DNA from: Paraburkholderia flagellata
GTDB taxonomy: Bacteria > Pseudomonadota > Gammaproteobacteria > Burkholderiales > Burkholderiaceae
DNA length: 64,000 nucleotides
Direction of reading: 5' to 3'
Assembly (NCBI RefSeq): GCF_021390645.1
Contig: NZ_JAJEJT010000003.1
Location: 1,178,001-1,242,000 of the forward strand
Shown: positions 55,189 to 63,551 of the stretch, piece after piece
Layout: the number at the start of each line of letters is the position of its first letter
How positions within the stretch are numbered: position 1 is the stretch's first letter
Translations under genes and position numbers: made by a program
Notes under the pieces: generated by a model
The model's database searches: none
The model's input: the letters and a program-made list of their open reading frames with translations, nothing else
Told to the model about the DNA's origin: nothing

Positions 55189-55375
55189 TTATTTCAACGA
55201 GGTCTCGAAGGCTGAGCTTGTAACGCAGATACCAACGCACACACAGGACGATGACTTAGCGGTCAAAGTGGCGGCCGGTGAACAGGCTGTCGATGTCTCC
55301 CAGCTTACTCATAGCCTGCTCGCGCTCGTCACAACCCGAACTTAACCTACCGGTGGCTCGATTTGCACCGGAGCC
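55189..55375 (-). mobile_element. IS6-family relic, left end only (copy C)
   Basis: The left inverted repeat GGCTCCGGTGCAAATCGAG lies at 55375, followed on the minus strand by the transposase start MSKLGDIDSLFTGRHFDR, a TAA codon, then VIVLCVRWYLRYKLSLRDLV. It stops at EIM near 55189. The TAA is at the same codon as in copy B (59537), whereas copy A has Glu there. The element faces the carbamoylase gene with its left end. Confidence 0.88.
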
Positions 55376-56657
55376 CTCTCAAGCATCCAGCACTCTCCAG
55401 CACCACCTGGAGCAGCACGTTGGCGCCAGCCTCGGCCCATTCGGGCGTGATGGCCTCGGCTTCGTTGTGGCTGAGCCCGTCGATGCACGGCACGAAGATC
55501 ATGCCCGTGGGCGCGACGCGCGCGAGATAGCAGGCGTCGTGTCCTGCACCCGAAACGATATCGGCATGCGGCAAGTCCAGGGTCACCGCCGCGCGCCGCA
55601 CAGCGTCGATGCATGCAGGCGCGAACGGGACCGGTGCGTAGTCGAAGATCTGCGTGATCGTGTGAACAAGCTGCGCTTTCTGCGCCACACGCGCAAGTTC
55701 AGCGCGAAGTTGCGTATCGAGCTCGGCCAGCACGCCCGAGTCCGGATGACGAAACTCCACCGTGAAAAAGCATCGCCCCGGCACCGTGTTGCGCGAGTTG
55801 GGCCTGGCCTCGATCATGCCGACCGTGGCGCGCCCATGAGGCGCGTACTTGCGCCCCAGCGCCTCGACGAACGTAATCATGCGCGCCGCGCCGGCCAGCG
55901 CGTCGCGGCGCAGGTCCATCGGCGTGGTGCCCGCGTGCGCGTCCACGCCAACGAGCTCGATTTCATACCAGCGCTGCCCCTGACCCGCCGTCACAACACC
56001 AATGGTCTTGCCGCTGCGCTCGAGTATCGCGCCCTGCTCGATGTGCAGTTCATACGCAGCATGCACCGGCGTGCCGCCTACCGGTTCGTCGCCCGCGTAG
56101 CCGATCCGCGCGAGCGCCTCGCCAATCGTCGTGCCCGAGGCATCGGTGCGCGAGAGCCCGTATTCGAGCGCATACACGCCCGCATAGACGCCCGACGCGA
56201 TCATCGCCGGCGCGAAGCGCGAGCCTTCCTCGTTAGTCCAGATCACGGCCTCCACCGGGTGCTCGGTCTGCACGCCGGCGTCGTTGAGCGCGCGGATCAC
56301 TTCGAGCCCGCCCAGCACGCCGTAAATGCCGTCGTAGCGGCCGCCGGTCGGCTGGGTGTCGGCGTGCGAGCCGGTCAGCACGGGCGCGGCGTCGGGATTG
56401 CGTCCCGCGCGCCGCGCGAAGACGTTGCCCATCTTGTCGACGCGAATCGTGCAGCCCGCCTCGCGCGCCCATCGCACGAACAGGTCACGCCCTTCGCGGT
56501 CGAGCTCGGTGAGCGCAAGGCGGCACACGCCGCCCTTTTTTGTTGCGCCAATCTGCGCCATACGTTCGAGCGAGTCCCATAGCCGCGCGCCGTTCACGCG
56601 CAACGCGGCCAGGTCAAACGCGCCGTCCGGCGCGGCATGTTGTGAGCACTCAGTCAT
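55347..56657 (-). CDS. N-carbamoyl-L-amino-acid hydrolase / hydantoinase-carbamoylase (M20) family amidase
   Basis: A 436-residue dizinc amidase. Marks are GSHADTQPTGGRYDGIYGVL, the catalytic Glu pair in EEGSRFAPAM, the EQGAILERSG segment, GVDAHAGTTPMDLRRDALAG (substrate-binding) and SGAGHDACYLARVAPTGM. It removes the carbamoyl group of N-carbamoyl amino acids. Its start overlaps the ATC-hydrolase-like gene stop by 8 bp. The last nine codons (GLRCKSSHR) and the stop come from the IS6 end at 55347-55375, so the original C-terminus has been replaced, although catalytic residues are untouched. Confidence 0.92.
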   Translation of the reverse strand: MTECSQHAAPDGAFDLAALRVNGARLWDSLERMAQIGATKKGGVCRLALTELDREGRDLFVRWAREAGCTIRVDKMGNVFARRAGRNPDAAPVLTGSHADTQPTGGRYDGIYGVLGGLEVIRALNDAGVQTEHPVEAVIWTNEEGSRFAPAMIASGVYAGVYALEYGLSRTDASGTTIGEALARIGYAGDEPVGGTPVHAAYELHIEQGAILERSGKTIGVVTAGQGQRWYEIELVGVDAHAGTTPMDLRRDALAGAARMITFVEALGRKYAPHGRATVGMIEARPNSRNTVPGRCFFTVEFRHPDSGVLAELDTQLRAELARVAQKAQLVHTITQIFDYAPVPFAPACIDAVRRAAVTLDLPHADIVSGAGHDACYLARVAPTGMIFVPCIDGLSHNEAEAITPEWAEAGANVLLQVVLESAGCLRGLRCKSSHR

Positions 56658-57195
56658 CGGCGCATTCCACTGCCACCGGCTTCGCAACGCGCATGCGATA
56701 GCGGAAATCGCAGCGCTTGCCGCCTTGCATGATGGTGCTCGTTCGCGTGAGCTCGACCCGCGGGTCATAGCCCGAAATGAATTCGCTGTCGCGCGCGCAA
56801 CTCAGCAGATGGCCGATTTCGCCAAGGCCCATGGCGTGATACATCTCGGCGTAGGCGCAGCGATGCACGTCGTAATCGTAGGCTTCGTCGTCGGCGCGCA
56901 GCGTTTCCACGTCGAGCGCGTCGTCCTTTTCCCAGAGCACCTGGAGCGCGACGAACGATGCGATGCTCGTGCCATTCGGTTCGCGCGCCGCGAACTGGCG
57001 GCCCGCATCGATAGCCGCGCCGCGCACGGCCTCGGCAATCGCGGCCTGGGCGCGCTCGATGCCGAAATCGCGCTTGAGGATCTCGTAGATCGGCTTGATG
57101 ATTTCCGCTTCGATGCGCCTGCGCGCCAGAATGCCGAGCGTCTCGCCGTTCACGCCACTCTCGTCCGCGACGGCTTCGCGTTGTTGCTGTGTCAT
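56650..57195 (-). CDS. L-2-amino-thiazoline-4-carboxylic acid hydrolase family protein
   Basis: A 181-residue protein that I assign to the ATC hydrolase family: ARRRIEAEIIKPIYEILKRD near the start, then AYDYDVHRCAYAEMYHAMGL and LSCARDSEFISGYDPRVELT, TIMQGGKRCDFRYRM. In Pseudomonas, ATC hydrolase opens the thiazoline ring to carbamoyl-cysteine, and an N-carbamoyl-cysteine amidase then frees L-cysteine. Here the next gene, overlapping by 8 bp, is exactly such a carbamoylase. The family has many members of untested substrate, so the actual ring compound is inferred. Confidence 0.82.
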   Translation of the reverse strand: MTQQQREAVADESGVNGETLGILARRRIEAEIIKPIYEILKRDFGIERAQAAIAEAVRGAAIDAGRQFAAREPNGTSIASFVALQVLWEKDDALDVETLRADDEAYDYDVHRCAYAEMYHAMGLGEIGHLLSCARDSEFISGYDPRVELTRTSTIMQGGKRCDFRYRMRVAKPVAVECADD

Positions 57196-57222
57196 CTTCG
57201 TCTCCTCGTTACATCGTTTCGT

Positions 57223-58404
57223 TCAACGGGCTGCGGTCTTCGTTGGCGTCTTCGCGGGCACGCCACCGCCGAGCACGTCCACCACGGCCCATTTGCCGTC
57301 CTTCACCTGGTAGATCGTATAAGCGGGATCCACGAGATTGCCTTGCGCATCGAAGCCGATCGTGCCGGTCACGCCGTCACGGCGAATCGAATGCAGCACC
57401 GCGACGATTTTCTTCGGCGCGACGGAATTGGCCTGCTGGGTAGCGGCGATGAGTGTCGCTGCCGCGTCATAGGCGAACGGCGCGTGCAACTCGATCGGCG
57501 CATGCCAGCGCGCACGGTATTCCGCGTCGAACGCCTCGCCGCCGGGCATACGATCGAGCGGACTGCCTGGCTCCAGCGCCGTCACGCCGTCGCCCGATGC
57601 TCCGGACAGCGTGAGGAAGGTCTGGCTCACGAAGCCGCCCGCGCCGAGCAGCTGCGCCTGGATATGCAGCTGGCGCATGCGGCGCACGAGCGGCGCGGCC
57701 TGGGCGTCGAGACCGCCAAAGAAAATCAGGTCGGCACGCTTCGCCTTGATGGCCGTGAGTACGCCGCTGAAATCGAGCGCCTTGTCGGTCACGTATTCGT
57801 GATCGATCACCGTGCCGCCGTTGGCCTGCACGCCCTTAATGAACTGGTTCGCGAGTCCCGCGCCAAACGCGGTCTGATCGTCGATCACGGCAATGCGCTG
57901 CGCCTTCAGTGTTTTCACGGCATAAGCGCCGGTGTAGGCGCCGCCATCGTCGTCGTGGCCCATGATCCGAAACGCGGTGTCGAAGCCTTGCTGCGTGTAT
58001 TGGTGGCCTGTCGAAGCCGGCGCAATCTGCGCGATGCCCGCATCGTGGTAGACGCGCGCGGCCGGCACGCTGCAGCCGGTGTTCCAGTGGCCGACCACGC
58101 CAACCACGTGACGGTCGACGAGCTGCTGCGCAACCGTGACGGCAGTGCGCGGGTCCGACTGGTCGTCGCCGCTCACAAGCTTGTAGACCACAGGCTTGCC
58201 GGCGATGGTCGGATGCTTCGCATTGGCGTCGTCGACGGCGAGCTGCGCGCCGTTTTCCAGGTCCTTGCCGATGCGCGCAGATGCGCCGGTCAGCGGCGCG
58301 GCGAGCCCAATCAGCACCACCTGTTCGTCCTGGGCGTGCGCAACGCCCGTGAAAAGCGACGCCGCAAGTGCGGCGACCGGCAACAGCAGAGCTTTCTTTT
58401 TCAT
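57223..58404 (-). CDS. branched-chain amino acid-type ABC transporter substrate-binding protein
   Basis: A 393-residue Liv-type periplasmic binding protein. The signal peptide ends GVAHAQ; the ligand-entry motif VVLIGLAAPLTGASARIGKD and VVGVVGHWNTGCSVPAARVY are present. It precedes the ATC hydrolase-like gene by 27 bp, in the same orientation, so it probably delivers the ring compound or its carbamoyl product. No permease or ATPase genes lie in the cassette. It is divergent from a LysR gene (230 bp) and related to the protein at 17391. Confidence 0.93.
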   Translation of the reverse strand: MKKKALLLPVAALAASLFTGVAHAQDEQVVLIGLAAPLTGASARIGKDLENGAQLAVDDANAKHPTIAGKPVVYKLVSGDDQSDPRTAVTVAQQLVDRHVVGVVGHWNTGCSVPAARVYHDAGIAQIAPASTGHQYTQQGFDTAFRIMGHDDDGGAYTGAYAVKTLKAQRIAVIDDQTAFGAGLANQFIKGVQANGGTVIDHEYVTDKALDFSGVLTAIKAKRADLIFFGGLDAQAAPLVRRMRQLHIQAQLLGAGGFVSQTFLTLSGASGDGVTALEPGSPLDRMPGGEAFDAEYRARWHAPIELHAPFAYDAAATLIAATQQANSVAPKKIVAVLHSIRRDGVTGTIGFDAQGNLVDPAYTIYQVKDGKWAVVDVLGGGVPAKTPTKTAAR

Positions 58405-58598
58405 GCTTATCGATTCCGATGAGCCTGTGTGTGGAGGCGGTTGCATGCGCGCCCCGAGGATCCAAGGCGCGAAGCCTTAAATAGTGAGGAAGATTAGCTT
58501 TTTGTGTGCCGTGACCTAAATTACGTTTGGTTTCATAGATATGCCACCGCTTCAATAACCCTCTTAACTAACTGTTTTATATGGAAAAATCGAATGGA

Positions 58599-58626
58599 AA
58601 ATGTGTTGGGCACATTTCGATATAAT
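58599..58626. promoter_or_regulatory. LysR promoter: 7-5-7 inverted repeat and TATAAT
   Basis: AAATGTG-TTGGG-CACATTT (58599-58617) is a perfect inverted repeat, immediately followed by TATAAT (58621-58626). The ATG of the LysR gene is only 7 bp after TATAAT, so its mRNA would be leaderless or nearly so. The repeat is a candidate LysR (T-N11-A type) autoregulatory site in the divergent 230-bp promoter region. Confidence 0.5.
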
Positions 58627-58633
58627 TCGACAC

Positions 58634-59533
58634 ATGAATAAAATTCAATCCATCGCCGACGATCCGCCCCTGCGGGCAGTGCGCGCGTTCGAGTCGTTCG
58701 CGCGTCATGGCTCGGTCGCGGCTGCCGCGCGCGAACTCGAGATCACCGCTTCGGCCGTGAGCCATCAGCTCCAGGTGCTCGAATCGTTCGTGCAAACGCC
58801 GCTGACGATTCGCCGTGGCCGCTCGCTCGTGCTCACCGACGAAGGCCGTGACTACTATCGCTCGATCAGCACGGCATTTTCGGTGCTGCGTAGCGCCACG
58901 GGTTTCGTGCGCGAGCGCTCGTCGCGGCGCCAGATCACAATCAGTCTGATTCCGCTCTTTGGCATGGGCTGGTTCATTCCCCGGCTGCACGACTTTCTGG
59001 GGGCCAATGACGATGTGGACGTGACGGTGCTCTACGCGAATCACCGCAACTACCGCAGCGACGCCGCCGATTTGTCGATCCGGTTCGGCACCGGCGACTG
59101 GACCGGCTATACGAGCACGCCGCTCATGTCCGGCGCGGTCGTGCCCGTATGCACGCCGCGCTTTTTGAAGCGCTACGGGCCGCTGCGCAAGCCTGCGGAT
59201 CTTGCGGGCGTGCCGCTCGTACACGATGAGGACCGCAGTACGTGGGCGAACTGGCTGCAAAGCATGGGTGTGCGCCACATTGCGCGCACCGAGGGGCCGC
59301 TCTTCGAAGACGGCCAGCTGACCTTGAGCGCCACGCTCGCCGATCTGGGCGCGGCGCTCATGCGCGCGCCGCTTGTCTCCCGCGAGCTCGCGTCAGGTGC
59401 GTTGCGCAAGCTCTTCGATCACGAACTCGACGACGGACGACACTACTACCTGTGCTGGCGCGCCGGCGCCGAAATGCCGGACGGCGCGCAGCGGCTCGCG
59501 CAATGGCTGCTGGAATCGACGAAAACGCGTTGA
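58634..59533 (+). CDS. LysR family transcriptional regulator (GcvA-like)
   Basis: A 299-residue LysR protein. The winged helix is PLRAVRAFESFARHGSVAAA then ITASAVSHQLQVLESF; the effector domain contains LADLGAALMRAPLVSRELAS. The GcvA-like branch often controls amino-acid or sulfur-related genes. It is divergent from the Liv-type binding-protein gene and is the probable activator of the 55.3-58.4 kb operon. Its stop is 3 bp before the IS6 relic, so the right boundary of the cassette coincides with the gene end. Confidence 0.93.
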   Translation: MNKIQSIADDPPLRAVRAFESFARHGSVAAAARELEITASAVSHQLQVLESFVQTPLTIRRGRSLVLTDEGRDYYRSISTAFSVLRSATGFVRERSSRRQITISLIPLFGMGWFIPRLHDFLGANDDVDVTVLYANHRNYRSDAADLSIRFGTGDWTGYTSTPLMSGAVVPVCTPRFLKRYGPLRKPADLAGVPLVHDEDRSTWANWLQSMGVRHIARTEGPLFEDGQLTLSATLADLGAALMRAPLVSRELASGALRKLFDHELDDGRHYYLCWRAGAEMPDGAQRLAQWLLESTKTR

Positions 59534-59536
59534 TGT

Positions 59537-60032
59537 GGCTCCGGTGTAAATCGAGCCACCGGTAGGTTAAGCTCGGGTTTTGACGAGCGCGAGCAGGCTA
59601 TGAGTAAGCTGGGAGACATCGACAGCCTGTTCACCGGCCGCCACTTTGAGCGCTAAGTCATCGTCCTGTGTGTGCGTTGGTATCTGCGTCTCACCGCGCG
59701 GTGCGCGAAATGAAGGCGGAGCAGTTTCTGCCCGCGGACACAACGTTGCGATCGTCCAGGTATTTGAACAATTTGATCGAGCCGGATCATCGCAACATCA
59801 AGTCCCGGGTCAATGCAGTGCTCGGCTTCAAACGCTTCAGAAATGCGGCCATTACGATATCGGGCGTCGAGTTGATGCATCGCATTCGCAAAGGCCAGTT
59901 CAATCTCGCACGGTTGCGCCTCAAAGATGAAGATGCCACTGCGCCCGCTGTTTGGAAGGCAGTTCTTTCAGCATGACGGTGCAATCCTGAACACGCCGTT
60001 TTTCGCTCGCGCTCGTAATTTGCACTACAGCC
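59537..60032 (+). mobile_element. IS6-family element, internally deleted relic (copy B)
   Basis: It begins GGCTCCGGTGTAAATCGAG and ends in the complement of GGCTGTAGTGCAAATTACG. The transposase start MSKLGDIDSLFTGRHFER is followed by TAA, then VIVLCVRWYLRL and, after a different internal deletion than copy A, the C-terminal part (AVREMKAEQF, NNLIEPDHRNIKSRVNAVLG, MHRIRKGQFNLARLRLK). The 496-bp length and the stop make it inactive. No 8-bp target duplication is visible at its ends. Confidence 0.88.
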
Positions 60033-60164
60033 CGACCGACGGCGCCCGGCCGATCGCTGCCCGATGCGCCCAGCCGTAGTCGAGGTGCGACTGCCGGTCA
60101 TTTGGGCGAACGCATTCGTCCCGGCGCTATCCGTCGCCCGAAGCGATCGCTCGCTCGAACTACA

Positions 60165-60923
60165 TCACCATGGGATTGGTTTGTTTTCCCAGCGCGTGAA
60201 ATTCCCTGTCGGGCTGTCCGGGCCCAGCAGCGCAACGCGCACCGCCTCGCGTGCGCCTTCCTCGACAGTCTCCGTGCCGGCATAGCCGTTGAGGTTCGTG
60301 CTGGTATAGCCCGGAGAAACGGCGTTGACTTTGATACCCTCAGGCTCCAGCTCGATTGCCATGGCGACTGTCAACGCGTTGAGCGCCGTCTTGGATGCCG
60401 GGTAGACGGGGCCGAAAATCGCGCGGTAGGCGAAAGCCGGGTCCGAATTCGTCGTCAGCGACCCAACGCCGCTCGACACGTTGACGATGCGGGCCGCCGG
60501 CGCCTCGCGCAGGAGCGGCAGCATTGCCTGGTAAACGGCGAGGACGCCAAATACGTTGGTGTCCCACACTGCGCGCATTTCGGCGAGGGGCACGTTGCTC
60601 GGACGGGTCGTCCTCGCGTACGCCTCGACGGACTGGCCGGGCTGTCTGTTCGTATTCGAGATCGCCGCGTTGTTGATGAGCACATCGAGACGACCGAACT
60701 CATTGCGAATGCGCTCCGCCGCAGCGTCGATCGAAGCCTGATCCGTCACGTCGAGCTGAAGCGCGCGTGCGTGCGGCCCCACCTCCGTCGCCGCAGCCTC
60801 GCCGCGCTCGAGATTGCGCGAGCCGAGCAGCACGGTGAATCCGTGAGTCACGAGATCCTTGGCAATCTGAAGGCCGATTCCCTGGTTTGCCCCGGTGACC
60901 AGAGCGATAAGTTTGTCCTGCAT
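60165..60923 (-). CDS. SDR family oxidoreductase
   Basis: A 252-residue short-chain dehydrogenase: ALVTGANQGIGLQIAKDLVT, VLINNAAISN, catalytic Ser in NVSSGVGSL and YPASKTALN (Tyr/Lys), then VSPGYTSTNLNGYAG. Close relatives are carbonyl reductase-like (plant menthone or bacterial SDRs). GGGAG is 6 bases before ATG 60923. It follows the second SDR gene by 47 bp and is probably co-transcribed with it from the promoter opposite the AraC gene. Confidence 0.93.
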   Translation of the reverse strand: MQDKLIALVTGANQGIGLQIAKDLVTHGFTVLLGSRNLERGEAAATEVGPHARALQLDVTDQASIDAAAERIRNEFGRLDVLINNAAISNTNRQPGQSVEAYARTTRPSNVPLAEMRAVWDTNVFGVLAVYQAMLPLLREAPAARIVNVSSGVGSLTTNSDPAFAYRAIFGPVYPASKTALNALTVAMAIELEPEGIKVNAVSPGYTSTNLNGYAGTETVEEGAREAVRVALLGPDSPTGNFTRWENKPIPW

Positions 60924-60970
60924 GGCAGTCTCCCAGTTGTATTGCGTCATAGCGTGGCCCTGAAAGTCAA

Positions 60971-61720
60971 TCAGCGGACCTCGGCCGCCCAGGCTTCGGC
61001 GTCGGCGCCGGCCGGGATATGCATCGGCGATGACGGGTCGGTCGCCGCGCGCCACACGGCTTCGGCGACGTCCTGTGCGTGGGTAATCGGGGAAGACGTA
61101 TCCTCCAGCCGCGCGACGACCGCCCTGGCGAGATCGGCATAGGCCTCGTGGTCAAAGCCATGTATGTGGTCGCGCGCGTTCTCGCCGAAGCGGGTGTCGG
61201 GCGCGCGGCCCGGCAGCACCAGGTGTGCCCGGATGCCGAACTGCGCGAGTTCCAGCGCCATCGACTCGGTGAAGGCGTTCACGGCCACCTTGCTCGCACG
61301 GTACGCGGCGAGCAGGGGGAGTGCCTTCAACGTCACGCTCGACGTGACGTTCACGACGACACCGGCCTTGCGCTGCCGGAACTGGGGCAACACCGCCTGC
61401 GTCAATGCGATCGTGCCGAAGGTGTTGGTTTCGAAGAGCTCGCGCACCGTCGCGAGCGGCACGAGTTCGGCCGGGGAAGCCGCGCCGAAGCCCGCGTTGT
61501 TCACGAGGACGTCGATCGGGCCGGCGAGCTCGACCGCCTGGCGAACGCTCTCCGGATTCGTGACGTCGAGCGCCAGTACGCGCAGGCGTTCCGACGGCGG
61601 CAGTACGTCGGCGCGCGGCGTGCGCATCGTGGCGACGACCTGCCAGTCGCGGGCCAGAAAGTAGCGGGCGATCTCGAGGCCGAAACCGGAAGAGCAGCCG
61701 GTGATCAGGACGGTTTGCAT
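60971..61720 (-). CDS. SDR family oxidoreductase
   Basis: A 249-residue classical SDR: VLITGCSSGFGLEIARYFLA, LVNNAGFGAA, Ser in NVTSSVTLKA and YRASKVAVNAF (Tyr/Lys). It resembles the retinol dehydrogenase/17-beta-HSD-like oxidoreductases of bacteria. Start 61720 is the ATG at the fold's beginning. It is divergent from the AraC gene at 61822 across 101 bp, which likely activates it. Confidence 0.92.
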   Translation of the reverse strand: MQTVLITGCSSGFGLEIARYFLARDWQVVATMRTPRADVLPPSERLRVLALDVTNPESVRQAVELAGPIDVLVNNAGFGAASPAELVPLATVRELFETNTFGTIALTQAVLPQFRQRKAGVVVNVTSSVTLKALPLLAAYRASKVAVNAFTESMALELAQFGIRAHLVLPGRAPDTRFGENARDHIHGFDHEAYADLARAVVARLEDTSSPITHAQDVAEAVWRAATDPSSPMHIPAGADAEAWAAEVR

Positions 61721-61821
61721 GGGCGATCCTATGCAGTGGTTCGTGTGATCTCCTACGATAGGTGCCAAGGGCCGTACTTGCTACAATCAATAATCCGAAT
61801 ATCGTTCGCGAGAGTCCGGCG

Positions 61822-62739
61822 ATGATCGATCCGTTGGCCGACGTGGTGATGCTGCTTCAGCCGGGTGCCCGGTTCTCGAAACTCGTCCACTGCGCGAGCC
61901 CCTGGCGCACCGGTCGTTCGAATGCCGGGCAGCCGTTCTATTGCGTGATCCTCGAGGGCGGGTGCCGCATCGCAATCGACGGACACGAACCCATCAAACT
62001 CCTGTCGGGTGACTTCGTCCTGATTCCCGCGGCATACGGCGTCGCGATGTCCAGCCTCGAGCCGCCGCCGGGCATGGAAACGCCGGCGCCCGTCGCGTTG
62101 GGCAACGGTGAATTCAGAATCGGTCCCCTCGGCAATCCGGTCGACGCGCGAATGATGGCGGGTCATTGCAGCTTCGGTTCGCCGGATGCACCGCTGCTGG
62201 TTTCGCTGCTGCCGCAACTCGTCCATGTGCGCGGCGAACAGCGGCTGGCCACGCTCGTGCAACTCGTGCGGGAGGAATCCCGCGAGCAGCGGCCCGCGCG
62301 CGAAGTCGTGCTCTCACGGTTGCTGGAAGTGCTGCTCATCGAGGCGCTGCGTTCCACGGCAGGAGGGACGAACGCGTCACCGGGTCTCGTAAGCGGGCTC
62401 GCCGACTGCCGCCTCGCGGCCGCGATCCGCGGGATGCACGCCCTCCCGGCGCATTCGTGGACGGTCGCCGAGTTAGCGAAGGAGGCCGCGCTTTCGCGCT
62501 CGACCTTCTTCGAGCGCTTCAGCCGTGCGCTCGGCGTCGCGCCGATGGAATATCTGCTCACCTGGCGCATGGCGCTCGCGAAGGATCTGCTGCGCCGTAA
62601 CGAAGGGCGGGTCGCGGAGATCGCGGAGCGCGTCGGCTATAGCTCCGCCAGCACCTTCAGCGTGGCCTTCACCCGACACGTTGGCCGGCCGCCGACGCGA
62701 TATGCGCGTGACGAACAGGCGGCCGCGAACGGCGCATAA
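61822..62739 (+). CDS. AraC family transcriptional regulator (cupin N-terminus)
   Basis: A 305-residue regulator. The N-terminal sensor is a cupin (AraC cupin_6 type): SNAGQPFYCVILEGGCRIAI, LLSGDFVLIPAAYG. The C-terminal HTH pair is AELAKEAALSRSTFFERFSR, ALGVAPMEYLLTWRMALAKD and VGYSSASTFSVAFTRHVGRP. The start is ATG 61822. It is divergent from the two SDR genes and should control them, as is common for this group of AraC-SDR pairs. Confidence 0.93.
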   Translation: MIDPLADVVMLLQPGARFSKLVHCASPWRTGRSNAGQPFYCVILEGGCRIAIDGHEPIKLLSGDFVLIPAAYGVAMSSLEPPPGMETPAPVALGNGEFRIGPLGNPVDARMMAGHCSFGSPDAPLLVSLLPQLVHVRGEQRLATLVQLVREESREQRPAREVVLSRLLEVLLIEALRSTAGGTNASPGLVSGLADCRLAAAIRGMHALPAHSWTVAELAKEAALSRSTFFERFSRALGVAPMEYLLTWRMALAKDLLRRNEGRVAEIAERVGYSSASTFSVAFTRHVGRPPTRYARDEQAAANGA

Positions 62740-63551
62740 CACGGCGCACATAGCCTGTTGCTGGATCTGGATACGCGCCCTGAATCTCGGCTCAGGTACA
62801 TCCTGAGCCTCTTTCTTGTACCCGTATCAGGATATCCGCGTTTCACACGACTTACGTGCGGACACACAATTCGTTGTTTCAGCACCATCAGTCAGCGAAA
62901 GCGTCTATATCGCCCAAGCTAACTGCCGAACTCATTGGAAGGCCTACCCCAGAGAAGCTTCTCTCTTTGACTGGCAGGTCGACGTCGGATGCGCGTTGGA
63001 CAACGTACCACGTCTACCAATGGCGAATCCGTGATGAACGTTATCAGGTGTAGCTATCCATTCGCTGGCATCAAAACCCACAATCGCCGGCCTCCGCTTT
63101 TCGAGTTCGCTTACTTCTGCGGGGAAGGTCAATGTGGGCGATGGCAAGAAGGGTTGCCATCTAGTCAGTCTTGCTCGAGCTTTCCGGCCTCCGGATATGA
63201 AAACTCCGTAGTAGATGGTGCGGTCGTGCCTTGAGCGCGACGTCCACGCCGTTCGGATAGTCGCTCCTTACCAATGGGGCGTTGAAAGTGAAGGGCGACT
63301 TGCGGAGAGGGGCACGCGACACCTTCAACGCAAAGCTCCTGCGCTCGCGCAACTTCGTCCCTACGCAGGTGACCAGCGGCAGTCGAAGCTAAGAAGATCG
63401 CTCCTCGCCACCCGTCACCAGAGCGATCTGCCAGAACTCCCCTCGAGGCACTGAATTGACTATTTGGGGCTGTTTTTTTGGAGGGGTCCGCGCGATCCGC
63501 GAACTGGGCTCCCGCTGGCGCCGACTCTAATTCCACTCTCGAACGCGAACT
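62740..63551. other. gap without a supported gene
   Basis: About 810 bp. A 65-codon plus-strand frame at 62856-63053 ends in KLTAELIGRPTPEKLLSLTG and WRIRDERYQV, which looks protein-like and may be a fragment, but I recognise no family. Other frames look like noise. Confidence 0.4.

Noticed and set aside
56356..58422. Open frame of almost 690 codons on the plus strand over the carbamoylase, ATC hydrolase-like and binding-protein genes
   Set aside because: Shadow of three recognised minus-strand genes; Arg/His-rich composition.
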